From Prochlorococcus sp. AG-409-M05 (GTDB lineage: Bacteria > Cyanobacteriota > Cyanobacteriia > PCC-6307 > Cyanobiaceae): a DNA stretch of 64,000 nucleotides. Each line of letters starts with the position of its first letter. Within the stretch, counting starts at the first letter, position 1. The position numbers and the translations under genes are program-made. This document shows, piece after piece, positions 37,703 through 46,487 of the stretch. The DNA lies in the NCBI GenBank assembly GCA_003215435.1, contig QCKJ01000001.1, positions 226,948 to 290,947 of the forward strand, given 5' to 3'. The notes under the pieces are model-generated. The model did not search any database, was not told where the DNA came from, and saw only the letters and a program-made list of their open reading frames with translations.

Positions 37703-37811
37703 TAGTTATTAAACACCTGGATGAATATAACTAAGATATCACATTATGTCGTTTGCTCATAATACGAATAAGTAACAGCTAATACTTCCTTAGGGTACTG
37801 ACATCGACTAT

Positions 37812-38882
37812 CTAAGGATTAGAATTTACCTTCGTTCTCTTTGCCTCAATTTGATCAGCAATCCATTTATAAGTTTTAGCTATACCAACCTCTAGTTTTT
37901 GCGAGTAGTCCCATCCAAGTTTTTTTCTTATCAAATCGTTGTTCGAATTTCGGCCTCTAACTCCTAGTGGACCATCAATATGATTTTTTTTCACATTTTT
38001 ATCCGAGACCTTAGCGGCCATATGAACTAACTCATTAATAGTTACCATTTCCTCCGAACCAATATTCACTGGACCAATAAAATCTGAATCCATAAGACGC
38101 CTTGTAGCTTCAATACATTCATCTATATATAGAAAAGAACGGGTCTGCTCGCCGTCACCCCAAACTTCAATTTCACCGCCCGAAGCTGGCAAGGCAGCTA
38201 CTTTTCTACAAATTGCAGCAGGAGCCTTCTCTCTACCGCCTTCCCATGTGCCTTCAGGACCAAAAATATTATGGTATCTAGCGACTCGAACAGATAAACC
38301 ATAGTTTCTATTAAAAGCAAAATAGAGTCTTTCAGAAAATAACTTTTCCCAACCATATTCTGAGTCTGGATTTGCAGGATATGCTGATTCTTCTCTACAA
38401 TCTGGATTATTTGGGTCTAATTGGTTGTGCTCGGGGTACATACAAGCCGACCCGGAATAGAAAATCTTTGTTTTTCTTGTTTGAAACCTTTCATTTAAGT
38501 ATCTTTGAGCACCAAGAACATTTAAATTTATTTGACATGAATTATGCATAATATCTGCATCATTTTGTCCAGTGAAAACAAATCCTGCACCACCCATATC
38601 ACAGGCAAATTGATAGATTTCATCGAATGGCTCAACTGACTGGTAAGGAGTTGAGTCATAGAAATTATTCCCCTCACCCTTATACTCAAGAACTTGGCGA
38701 ACAAAATTCATATCTCTCAAGTCACCCAGAATAAATTCTTGTGCTTCTGTTGAGGAGAATTCAGGGTATTTTCGATCTACGCCTCTTACCCAATACCCCT
38801 CAGACTTAAGTCTTTTAACCATATGGCTTCCAATAAACCCACCGGCACCAAGTACAAGAGCTTTACGAGCAGTCTTTCCCAT
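37812..38882 (-). CDS. GDP-mannose 3,5-epimerase-like SDR
   Basis: The 356-residue protein (ATG at 38882; an upstream ATG at 38903 adds seven residues) is an extended SDR with ALVLGAGGFIGSHMV, the family stretch QFACDMGGAGFVF, SGSACMYPE, catalytic YGWEK and HNIFGPEGTWEGGREKAP. These are close to plant-type GDP-mannose 3,5-epimerase, which makes GDP-L-galactose and GDP-L-gulose. It is transcribed towards the UDP-sugar dehydrogenase fusion, 109 bases away. Confidence 0.88.
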   Translation of the reverse strand: MGKTARKALVLGAGGFIGSHMVKRLKSEGYWVRGVDRKYPEFSSTEAQEFILGDLRDMNFVRQVLEYKGEGNNFYDSTPYQSVEPFDEIYQFACDMGGAGFVFTGQNDADIMHNSCQINLNVLGAQRYLNERFQTRKTKIFYSGSACMYPEHNQLDPNNPDCREESAYPANPDSEYGWEKLFSERLYFAFNRNYGLSVRVARYHNIFGPEGTWEGGREKAPAAICRKVAALPASGGEIEVWGDGEQTRSFLYIDECIEATRRLMDSDFIGPVNIGSEEMVTINELVHMAAKVSDKNVKKNHIDGPLGVRGRNSNNDLIRKKLGWDYSQKLEVGIAKTYKWIADQIEAKRTKVNSNP

Positions 38883-39642
38883 TCGATGCCTTTGTATAAG
38901 CAAATATTTTTCAATTTTAGCAGTGAGTGCTTATAGTGGACATTTGAGTGCGTAGATTCTGGTTTAAAGAAGATGTTTTCAAAAGAAAGGGATCTAGATT
39001 AAGGCAATTATTATAGTTAACCTTTAAGATAATTTTTTAGGCTCGTATTCTATTAATTCTCTTCATTGCTAGCTATAAGCAAGACCCCTCTATGAGGAGA
39101 CCTATTTCTTCTAAGAGTTCAATTAGTTCTTGAGATTAAATTATCTATTTATTTGGTTAATTAAAAAGAACAGAAATCCTTAATTAGTTATTAGCAATTG
39201 ATTAACACTACTTAGCCAGGTTACGTAATCAATTTGGAGCAACTAATGTCAAGACTAGGGAGAGTAGAGGCCTGGAATCACATCAATAGGCGAATGATGA
39301 AATGGTGCAAGACAGTATATAACTTATTCATACTTTCTAAATACCAAATATCCATTAAATGACGATCAACTGCCCTAAATATCTTCTAAAATAAATATAA
39401 GCGGCTATAGAATGATCTTGCATCAAGATAAATGTCACAATCTGAATTCATTAAACGACCTCTCCAAATAGTGAGCTATTTTTTATCTTCACCTAATTAG
39501 TCCTAAGCATCAAACTCTTATGAAAATAAAATGTGAATATTGTTTCTCCTAAATATCGTTCTAATTTAAATTACCTTCAATTAGTTTAAATCCTGAATGA
39601 ATAACAAAAATTACTTGTCTCTTATTCAGAGAACCAACTGAA
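38883..39642. other. Long AT-rich intergenic region
   Basis: About 760 bases without a convincing gene. The only frame with a plausible ribosome-binding site is 39246-39362 (listed separately). Several short AT-rich inverted stretches are present, but no cloverleaf and no strong hairpin with a T tract. It may be decayed DNA or may hold promoters for the epimerase gene. Confidence 0.5.
39246..39362 (+). CDS. Possible micro-ORF (38 aa)
   Basis: ATG at 39246 is preceded by GGAG at a seven-base spacing and opens a 38-residue frame, MSRLGRVEAWNHINRRMMKW followed by CKTVYNLFILSK. Basic and Trp-containing, no family recognised. The ribosome-binding site is the only support in an otherwise empty region. 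Confidence 0.2.
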   Translation: MSRLGRVEAWNHINRRMMKWCKTVYNLFILSKYQISIK

Positions 39643-39882
39643 TTATTCTCCTCCAAGACAATATCGAACTGCAAATGAAGTCGTCTGTCCATCCTCCCTG
39701 ACTTCGTCAATGCAATCATTAAAGAATTTGATATCCTTTTTTAATGAGCAAAGGCTGAGTGCGATCGCCACAAGAGAAGCTGCTGAAATCAAGCGAGTCC
39801 CAAGCTGAGTAATTCCATAGGCAAGCATTACACGTTTTTTCCCCTTGCATTTCTTGGCTACTTTTTTTGCTCCTTTAGTCAT
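39643..39882 (-). CDS. Small conserved picocyanobacterial membrane protein
   Basis: The 79-residue product has a very basic start (MTKGAKKVAKKCKGKKRV), one hydrophobic helix (TRLISAASLVAIALSLCS) and a C-terminal soluble part with KFFNDCIDEVREDGQTTSFAV and a Cys near the end. I recall similar proteins across marine Synechococcus and Prochlorococcus, all of unknown function. The monocistronic layout and good composition support a real gene. Confidence 0.65.
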   Translation of the reverse strand: MTKGAKKVAKKCKGKKRVMLAYGITQLGTRLISAASLVAIALSLCSLKKDIKFFNDCIDEVREDGQTTSFAVRYCLGGE

Positions 39883-40076
39883 GAGATTAAAATTTTAGTC
39901 AAATTAATCTTATTTCCCTGTAAGGTCAACCATGCTCCAATAAAAGCAGAGAAAACCGTAAAACAATCAAAAACCAATTAACAGAGATTAATTTCAGATT
40001 ACCTAAAGGAGTACTAACCTCATCTTCTAGATGAGATTGCTAATATGAATGAAATGTGTACATAGTCTGAAAAAAG

Positions 40077-40211
40077 ATGGAATTGTCAGCATTTCTAATT
40101 TGGATTTCAATCCCTTTTGTAATTATCACAGCTTATTTTGGTACTAGAAATGGATACTATGATACCGAAAATTATGAAGGAGATGGTTGCGCCCATGATG
40201 TCCAACGGTAA
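40077..40211 (+). CDS. Small membrane protein (44 aa), picocyanobacterial type
   Basis: ATG at 40077 with an A-rich leader (GAAAAAAG) encodes 44 residues: MELSAFLIWISIPFVIITAY as one transmembrane helix, then FGTRNGYYDTENYEGDGCAH. The YFGT-NG-YDT--Y-G-G-AH tail is a pattern I associate with a short conserved picocyanobacterial protein. It is below usual ORF size limits. Confidence 0.6.
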   Translation: MELSAFLIWISIPFVIITAYFGTRNGYYDTENYEGDGCAHDVQR

Positions 40212-40322
40212 AAACTCTATTAATCAATTTGAACCATTACTTTATTGTTTATAAATAGTTTTTTACGTCAAGCAAAAGCCTATGAAAGCACTGAGATCAA
40301 CTTCGTATATAAACCTAATTAT

Positions 40323-40949
40323 TTAAGCCTGATTATCGAGAATAATCCTTCTAATCGTAGATAGAGATAGACCTGTTTGAGATCTTATAGATCGATAAGA
40401 AGACCCTTCTTCCCGCAGACGAACAACCAAGTTTTCTTTCTCAGAGTTGATCCGAGGTCGACCACCAAGATTCACGCCAGTTGTTTTACGTTTCTTTTGT
40501 CTCTCAATATTTTTTTCAGCCATTATTGATCTTTCTAAGTCTAAAACCTCTTTCAGAAGATTAATCAAAGTATGTCCATATTCACCAAGAGCTTTTGTGT
40601 CAACTAAACCATCCAACGTTTTTAGATGAACCCCTCGTGCCTGTAACTCTTGCAAGTTTGAAACTACCTCAGCCTGTGTCCTGCCTAGGCGATCAAGCCT
40701 AAAAATCACTAATTCATCTCCTTCTCGGAGACTCTCAACAGCATCTTCATATGCAAGCATTTTTCCGTGCTTAGAGCTCAAAGTATTCGTTTCATTAAAT
40801 ACAGCTGAGCAGCCATGGGCTTTCAAGGCTGCAATCTGCGACTCTCCTCCGATATCAAAAGAGCTGGGTCGGGCAAACCCAATAGATTGAAATCTAGACC
40901 TATTCAAAAAGACGGGGCGATTAAACTTAAATGGATTGTTTTGTTTCAA
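40323..40949 (-). CDS. Serine site-specific recombinase (resolvase family)
   Basis: The 208-residue protein shows IGFARPSS (catalytic Arg and Ser; usual YARVS), DELVIFRLDRLGRT (active-site Arg pair), a long helix LLKEVLDLERSIMAEKN, and a C-terminal helix-turn-helix after LGGRPRINSEKENLVV. It looks full length with about 20 extra N-terminal residues. It is probably functional for inversion or resolution of island DNA. Its C-terminus closely matches the remnant at 29670-29935, about 10 kb away in the same orientation. Confidence 0.85.
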   Translation of the reverse strand: MKQNNPFKFNRPVFLNRSRFQSIGFARPSSFDIGGESQIAALKAHGCSAVFNETNTLSSKHGKMLAYEDAVESLREGDELVIFRLDRLGRTQAEVVSNLQELQARGVHLKTLDGLVDTKALGEYGHTLINLLKEVLDLERSIMAEKNIERQKKRKTTGVNLGGRPRINSEKENLVVRLREEGSSYRSIRSQTGLSLSTIRRIILDNQA

Positions 40950-41749
40950 TTTTGTTCCGTTAATTCATGTTAAAAGAACTGTACCAAAATCATATGATTC
41001 AGAGTTATTGAAACACATAGATCCTTTATTTGCAATGAAAATTTCTAGAAGTCCAACAAAGTGGACGTCCAAAAACTATGTGGTTTTTAACATATCAATA
41101 TTAGTGACTTCATTTAGCTTGCTGAAAATTTGACCTAATCACAACAATTGAAATCTGAGTCAATTCATGAGATCACGCTAATTAAAGATATTGACTTAGA
41201 AGGCTCCAGAAGCCCAATAAATGGTTTTTAGCTTGGAAAAAGCTGAAGTCCAGTGAGGCAAAGAAAAAAGGCACCCTCAACGAGTAGTGCCTTTAACGAC
41301 AAACTTGTGTGAGGAGTGTCGTAATCATTTTCTAACCAGAGACCGAATAATTCGTCATCAGGTAAAAATACTTAAAAGAGGTTACTCTCAACCAGTATTT
41401 AAACACATCCTTTTAAGAACAAATCTATCTAAGGAGTTAACTAAAAAGTATTATTTTTACTGGGGCTTTAAGTCTATGAAAACTTTTGCTAATCACTCTA
41501 TTTTAGAGTTTTAACTACAGTTAATAGAACAATGAGATCGGGAAGTGTATAGCCCTTATTGTTACGTTATTACTTGCTCTATTAAGAGCACCCAGTGAAA
41601 AAGGCTGAGGTCGGGACCTAAAATGTTATTAGTTAAACAAGTACCAAAATGGTTTTATATGGTAGTAGCAGGAATAACGTGCAAACAAGCAAAAGTGTTT
41701 TTGATGACTTCTGAGTTCCTTGACTCCCAACAGAGAATCTTCAATGTAG
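40950..41749. other. AT-rich island spacer
   Basis: About 800 bases between the resolvase and the methyltransferase operon. It holds weak frames (40936-41133, 41287-41514, and 41623-41796 of 57 codons), none with a recognisable family or a good ribosome-binding site. The clearest element is the hairpin at 41262-41294 described separately. Confidence 0.45.
41262..41294 (-). terminator. Rho-independent-type hairpin on the minus strand
   Basis: Read on the minus strand, AAAGGCAC and GTGCCTTT form an 8-bp stem around a 12-base loop, continuing directly into TTTCTTT. This is a good terminator shape, but no protein gene on the minus strand ends at it, so an untranslated RNA running leftwards from about 41.4-41.6 kb is possible. 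Confidence 0.45.
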
Positions 41750-43066
41750 ATGCCAGGGAAAAGGATCTACTCACAGTTAATAGATATTATTTCTGAATTC
41801 AAGACGAGGCTAATGAATCTAATGGGTAATTCATGCATCCGACGTTCATCTTGCCGTCTTTGCGGTTCTGAATCACTCATAAAAGTTGTTTCATTGGAGT
41901 CTACTCCTCCTGCAAATTCATTCATTGGCCCTAAGGATCTAGAGATTGTTCAAGAAAGATTTCCATTAGAACTATTCTTCTGCAAAAAATGTGCCCATTT
42001 GCAATTAACAGATGTAGTAAACCCGTCAAAATTATTTGAAAACTATGTTTATGTTTCAGGTACCTCTCCAACATTCGTAAAACATTTTGAAGATTATGCG
42101 TCAACTGTTATTTCTCGATTCTCACCTTCTAAAGAAGATCAAATAATTGATATTGGATCTAATGATGGGACACTACTTAGTTTTTTTCAGAAGCATGAGT
42201 ACAAGGTTATAGGTATAGATCCTGCCCAAGAAATAGCTAAAAAAGCCACAGATAATGGGATAGAAACTATTCCAGAATTTTTTACAGAGAAGTTAGCCAA
42301 TAAAATTTTTACTGAGAGGGGAGCTGCCTCTGTAATTACCGCTAACAATGTTTTTGCACATGCGGATGACCTTAAAGGGATTATTCAAGGCATTAAGCTA
42401 CTACTTAATCCCTCAGGGATTTTTGTATTCGAAGTCTCATATCTAGTTGACGTTTTTGAAAAAACACTTTTTGACACGATTTACCATGAGCACCTTGCAT
42501 ATCATTCTGTAGGGCCGTTGATTAAATTCTTCCAAGCAAATGGCATGGAGCTAATTGAAGTAGAAAGAGTTGATACTCATGGAGGCTCTCTACGAGGATT
42601 TGCTCAACTAAGTACCGGACCAAGACCTATTGGGCCCTCTGTAGAAAGATTACTGAAACTAGAAAAAGACCTAGAATTAGACAAATCAGGAACATTCCAA
42701 GGCTTCGAATCAAGGATTAATTCGATAAAAGTCGAACTCACTCGGACACTTAAAGGCCTAAAGGCCCAAGGGAAAAAGATTGCAGGATTCGGTGCCCCCG
42801 CAAAAGCAACCACTCTTATGTACCAATTTGGCCTAGGGCCCGATTTAATAGACTTCATAGTTGATGACAGTCCTCTAAAACAAGGACTTTTTACACCTGG
42901 TCTTCATATACCAGTCCTCCCCTCATCAGCTATTCAAGAGAAGTCGCCTGATTATCTACTAATTCTGGCGTGGAATTTTGCTAAACCAATTATGCAAAAA
43001 AATTCCTCTTTTCATAACTCTGGAGGAAAATTCATTATCCCATTACCCAAGGTCGAGGTCGTTTAA
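41750..43066 (+). CDS. Sugar C-methyltransferase-like SAM methyltransferase
   Basis: The 438-residue frame has an N-terminal zinc-binding domain (CRLCGS..LELFFCKKCAHLQLTD), a central SAM-binding domain (IIDIGSNDGTLLSFF) and a C-terminal C-methyltransferase domain (KKIAGFGAPAKATTLMYQF), the order of TylCIII-type deoxysugar C-methyltransferases. ATG at 41813 or 41822 follows GAGG and may be the real start, removing about 20-24 residues. It leads a three-gene operon with 3-4 base gaps. Confidence 0.88.
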   Translation: MPGKRIYSQLIDIISEFKTRLMNLMGNSCIRRSSCRLCGSESLIKVVSLESTPPANSFIGPKDLEIVQERFPLELFFCKKCAHLQLTDVVNPSKLFENYVYVSGTSPTFVKHFEDYASTVISRFSPSKEDQIIDIGSNDGTLLSFFQKHEYKVIGIDPAQEIAKKATDNGIETIPEFFTEKLANKIFTERGAASVITANNVFAHADDLKGIIQGIKLLLNPSGIFVFEVSYLVDVFEKTLFDTIYHEHLAYHSVGPLIKFFQANGMELIEVERVDTHGGSLRGFAQLSTGPRPIGPSVERLLKLEKDLELDKSGTFQGFESRINSIKVELTRTLKGLKAQGKKIAGFGAPAKATTLMYQFGLGPDLIDFIVDDSPLKQGLFTPGLHIPVLPSSAIQEKSPDYLLILAWNFAKPIMQKNSSFHNSGGKFIIPLPKVEVV

Positions 43067-43069
43067 TCA

Positions 43070-44131
43070 ATGAGCTCATTTCTCCTCAACTCAGATATCG
43101 AAGAAATCATCGAACGTCTCAAAGATTATGCCTCAGAATTTTCAGGCAAAAGAATTTTACTTACAGGCGGTAGAGGCTTTCTAGGTAGATATTTTACAGA
43201 AGTCTTTGATGGTCTGAATCAACATGTTCTTAAAGAGCCAGTACAACTGATCGTTCTAGATAATTTGATCACAGCAGGGAAAGAAGGTGCTTCAATACCA
43301 AGCTTTGAAAATATAGAGTTTATAAACCATGATGTAATTCAACCATTTAGTTATGACAGGAAAATTGACTACGTCATTCATGCTGCAGGTATCGCCAGTC
43401 CTTATTACTACAGGGCTTTCCCTTTAGAAACACTTGAAGTAGCTATTTCTGGCACCAAACGAATGCTCGAGCTTGCAAACTCTCATAATGCCAAATTCAC
43501 ATTCTTCTCATCATCAGAAATCTATGGAGATCCTGATCCAAAGCATGTACCAATGCAAGAGAGTTATAGAGGTAATGTTTCATGTCAAGGGCCTAGAGCT
43601 TGTTATGACGAAAGTAAAAGAGTTGGCGAAACATTGAGCTATATCTTTCACACCAACGAAGGGACCCATACAAACACTATCCGACCATTTAACGTTTTTG
43701 GACCTGGTATGCAAGAAAGAGATTATCGAGTATTGCCAAACTTTGCCAGTCGAATCAAAGGGAGCAAACCCTTGCAGGTCTATGGAACAGGAAACCAAAC
43801 CCGCACCTTTTGTTATATAACTGACGCGATGGTTGGATTTCTACTCGTAATTCTGAAAGGTGTCCCAGGTGAGGCATATAACATTGGCAATCCAAATCCA
43901 GAAATCTCAATGGTCGAATTAGTAAAAAGAATAGAAGCTATTTCGAAGGATGAGGTCAAATACGAGTTAATGGATTACCCAGATAGTTATCCAGCTGATG
44001 AACCCAATAGACGGGCGCCTGACATCAGAAAAGCTCGCACCCAACTCGAATACTCACCAGAGGTGAATCTTGATGAAGGCCTGAAGAGATTTCTTTCCTG
44101 GACCCAAGGAGTTTATTCAGGCGAACAATAA
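43070..44131 (+). CDS. NAD-dependent sugar epimerase/dehydratase, UDP-xylose-synthase-like
   Basis: The 353-residue extended SDR has RILLTGGRGFLGRYF, YVIHAAGIASPYYYRAFP, FFSSSEIYGDP, the catalytic CYDESKRVGETL following GPRA, RPFNVFGPGM and YGTGNQTRTFCYI. The GPRACYDESKR stretch is characteristic of UDP-glucuronate decarboxylase (UDP-xylose synthase). With the neighbouring UDP-glucose dehydrogenase fusion, a UDP-glucuronate-to-pentose branch is plausible. The exact product is unproven. Confidence 0.85.
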   Translation: MSSFLLNSDIEEIIERLKDYASEFSGKRILLTGGRGFLGRYFTEVFDGLNQHVLKEPVQLIVLDNLITAGKEGASIPSFENIEFINHDVIQPFSYDRKIDYVIHAAGIASPYYYRAFPLETLEVAISGTKRMLELANSHNAKFTFFSSSEIYGDPDPKHVPMQESYRGNVSCQGPRACYDESKRVGETLSYIFHTNEGTHTNTIRPFNVFGPGMQERDYRVLPNFASRIKGSKPLQVYGTGNQTRTFCYITDAMVGFLLVILKGVPGEAYNIGNPNPEISMVELVKRIEAISKDEVKYELMDYPDSYPADEPNRRAPDIRKARTQLEYSPEVNLDEGLKRFLSWTQGVYSGEQ

Positions 44132-44135
44132 TTAA

Positions 44136-45086
44136 ATGTTCGGATCGGAAATTAAATTAGGGCTTATAGGAGCCGGTCCCTGGGGCAAAAACTATATACG
44201 CACTCTTTCTGAAATCCCTGGGGTCAAGCTTACCCGTGTAGCAAGTAGAAACCCAAGCACAGCACAACTAGTAGACAAAGATTGCATAGTCGAAGAAGAC
44301 TGGCACTGTGTTGCAAAAGCAACAGATATTAATGGTGTGATCATTGCCACTCCCCCGCACTGCCATGGAGCAATGGTTAAATGTGCCTTAAATACAGGTC
44401 TAGCAACACTCGTAGAAAAACCAATTACCTCTACTCAGCGAGAAGCAGAAGAGCTTTTGCTTCTCGCTGAAAAAAAAAGAAGCTTAGTAATGGTAGACCA
44501 TATTCATCTTTTTCATCCAGGATTCCGTGCTTTGAAAAAGCTGGCTAAAGAAGCTAGACAAATTCAAACAATCAATTCGACTGGCGGAGGTTACGGCCCA
44601 TTTAGAAAAGATATAAGAGCACTTTGGGATTGGGGAACGCATGACATCGCCATGTGCACTGAACTAATTGGCTTAAGTCCCAAAGTCGTTAGAGCTAGAT
44701 ATCTAAAGAGAGCTAAAGAGGGATACGAAATGGGTGAATTAATTGAAACTGAACTTGTTTTTCCAAATGGAACCGAAGCGATCCTAAGATTTGGCAATCT
44801 AATGGAAGAAAAAATAAGGGTTTTCAAAATTAAACTTGAAGAATGCTCCTTAATCTACGAACCCAAAAAAAGTAATTGCCTAGTCAAAGTAAATCAAAGC
44901 AAAGAAATAGACTCAGGAGCTCTAGCAATAGAAGCAATAGCAGTCAGAAAAGAACTTCCTCTCAACTGCATATTAAAAGAATTCGCAGCATCAATCTCTT
45001 CTGCTAAAAAAGATATCTCATCATTATATTTGTCTTTAAAGGTAATCAATGTCTTAGAAGATATCTCAAGGATCCTTGATGACTAA
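44136..45086 (+). CDS. Gfo/Idh/MocA-family oxidoreductase
   Basis: The 316-residue protein has LGLIGAGPWGKNYIRTL, VIIATPPHCHGAMVK, VEKPITSTQREAEEL with the family Lys, and ALWDWGTHDIAMC with the active-site His. It is the last gene of the methyltransferase operon, 4 bases after the UXS-like gene, and probably acts on a nucleotide-sugar intermediate made by its neighbours. The substrate is unknown. Confidence 0.85.
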   Translation: MFGSEIKLGLIGAGPWGKNYIRTLSEIPGVKLTRVASRNPSTAQLVDKDCIVEEDWHCVAKATDINGVIIATPPHCHGAMVKCALNTGLATLVEKPITSTQREAEELLLLAEKKRSLVMVDHIHLFHPGFRALKKLAKEARQIQTINSTGGGYGPFRKDIRALWDWGTHDIAMCTELIGLSPKVVRARYLKRAKEGYEMGELIETELVFPNGTEAILRFGNLMEEKIRVFKIKLEECSLIYEPKKSNCLVKVNQSKEIDSGALAIEAIAVRKELPLNCILKEFAASISSAKKDISSLYLSLKVINVLEDISRILDD

Positions 45087-45247
45087 TTGTTGCCTACTAA
45101 ACACCAAAATAATTCTAATGAAATTACAATCGCAAGCAAAGTGCATTTAGCTTGATAACAATTAATCGTTGGTGACATTTTTTTACAGCTCCTAAAAAAA
45201 ACTCAATAATATGGTATGTTCCATGTTTAATATATAAAAATTAAGTC

Positions 45248-45358
45248 ATGTACGACTATCGCTGGAAGCAATTCTTTGGGGTTCAAGCTCTTGCAATTGG
45301 GATTGCAACCCTAGGATTATTTGTTGGATACGAAAACCTATTTTTCCCTGGAAGATAA
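45248..45358 (+). CDS. Small single-helix membrane protein (36 aa)
   Basis: ATG at 45248 encodes MYDYRWKQFFGVQALAIGIA..GYENLFFPGR: an aromatic/basic N-terminus, one transmembrane helix and a short tail. The size resembles accessory subunits of photosynthetic complexes, but I cannot match a known one. A perfect terminator hairpin 17 bases downstream and a TATAAAAAT-like box upstream support an independent gene. Confidence 0.55.
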   Translation: MYDYRWKQFFGVQALAIGIATLGLFVGYENLFFPGR

Positions 45359-45374
45359 AGCGAAATATTATTAA

Positions 45375-45434
45375 AGAGCATTGAGCCCATAGCCTTTATC
45401 GAGTAGAGGCTATGGGCTCAATGCTCTTTTTCTA
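45375..45434 (+). terminator. Strong rho-independent terminator
   Basis: A perfect 21-bp stem (45375-45395 paired with 45407-45427) with an 11-base loop is followed by a T-rich tract (TTTTTCTATATTT). It ends the transcript of the 36-residue membrane protein gene and probably of the upstream sugar operon. The stem length is unusual for this window. Confidence 0.85.
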
Positions 45435-45496
45435 TATTTCTAGATAGAAATTAAAACCCTCGATTATCACAACCTCAAAGCCACGAATAATCAGAT

Positions 45497-45643
45497 TTAA
45501 TAATCACTATCTGCAAGACATTTTCCAATGCAACTAATTTTATTTTGAGAAGTGCGCCCACAATGGGAACAAGGTTGAATTAAAATGCTCTCTTGATAAG
45601 TTTTTTTTTCTTTTAAAGGTTCTGATTTGTTTTTATTTTTCAT
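45497..45643 (-). CDS. Small zinc-ribbon-like protein (48 aa)
   Basis: ATG at 45643 encodes 48 residues: a Lys-rich start (MKNKNKSEPLKEKK), then QPCSHCGRTSQNKISCIGKC. The CxxC and CxxxC pairs, 10 residues apart, suggest a small metal-binding fold. No family is recognised and there is no clear operon partner. It lies on the strand opposite the 36-residue gene, convergent at the terminator. Confidence 0.45.
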   Translation of the reverse strand: MKNKNKSEPLKEKKTYQESILIQPCSHCGRTSQNKISCIGKCLADSDY

Positions 45644-45695
45644 TGGCTAGATCGGTGAAGCTAAAAAGTACTTAGCTAGCCTGCTAAGAGAAGGC

Positions 45696-46337
45696 TTAGC
45701 CATTAGTTGAATTTTTGCGATTTGGGTCTGGGCTTACAACCACTGGCATTGTGGGTGGTGTTGGTGATGTGCGCAGAGGTACAACCTTCTTGACCTCCGC
45801 ATCAGATTCTTCTTCTTCCTTAGCTTTTTCCTCATTAGAACAAGCAGTCAATGCCTCCCTTAACAGGGAATCAAAAGTTGCCCCAGGAAGCCGATGACGC
45901 GCAATCTCAAGAAAAGTTCTTGGCAATGATTCCGAAGCCGCATTACGCAAAGCTGGATTATTTCTGCGGTGGTCTTGCTCATCCTGAATTGCACGAATAA
46001 AACGCCTAGTTACATCTCTCTTAGTAGAAGCTTTGATAAACGTGTCGTTATCATTCAAACCATTGCCTTCCACGCGCTCCAGATCACTAATACGACGGTC
46101 AAGGCTTTCAAGTACCTCTTCAGCTTCTTTTCCTATATGTGCCAATTGTCCATCAGAGAGATTTGGCATGTCAGCTACGTAAACCTTCCCGTGATCCCTC
46201 AACGTAAGAAAAGTGGGCCTTGGTCCTTGTCTATTCGGCCCGTGACCATCAAAATCGTTACCTAGAGGACGTCTTGGAGGAACAGGACCTGCAGAACTAC
46301 GTCTTCGCGTTGATCGCTGAGGGTTATCAAATGGCAT
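45696..46337 (-). CDS. Conserved hypothetical protein with low-complexity ends
   Basis: The 213-residue product has a basic, Pro/Arg-rich N-terminus (PQRSTRRRSSAGPVPPRRPL), a helical middle with KVYVADMPNLSDGQLAHIG and coiled-coil-like LESLDRRISDLERVEGN, then an acidic linker EEKAKEEEESDAE and a Pro/Ser/Thr-rich tail. I do not recognise a domain. Codon use looks normal for the window. Probably a picocyanobacterial protein. Confidence 0.6.
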   Translation of the reverse strand: MPFDNPQRSTRRRSSAGPVPPRRPLGNDFDGHGPNRQGPRPTFLTLRDHGKVYVADMPNLSDGQLAHIGKEAEEVLESLDRRISDLERVEGNGLNDNDTFIKASTKRDVTRRFIRAIQDEQDHRRNNPALRNAASESLPRTFLEIARHRLPGATFDSLLREALTACSNEEKAKEEEESDAEVKKVVPLRTSPTPPTMPVVVSPDPNRKNSTNG

Positions 46338-46487
46338 TGAAGTAAAAAGATGTGACTACTCTGCTACCAAAGAAATACTTCGGTTCTGCTAAGAAAGATT
46401 TTACTGTCTCAGATTAAAAATGTGGGTCAAAAATAAGGCTCGTAGGACTCCGAAGCAATAAAAAGAACATCTTACGATGATCTCAAC

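Noticed and set aside
41287..41514. 75-codon frame with CEECRNHFLTRDRI
   Set aside because: It begins with GTG inside the terminator-like stem, has no ribosome-binding site and only one Cys pair; probably random.
28793..41750. Tyrosine-recombinase 'tycheposon' at tRNA-Cys
   Set aside because: No tyrosine integrase or obvious tRNA 3'-end duplicate was seen; only serine resolvases are present. The idea remains possible but unsupported.
41623..41796. 57-codon frame running into the methyltransferase start
   Set aside because: No recognisable domain, and it overlaps the 5' end of a well-supported gene; left only as a note.
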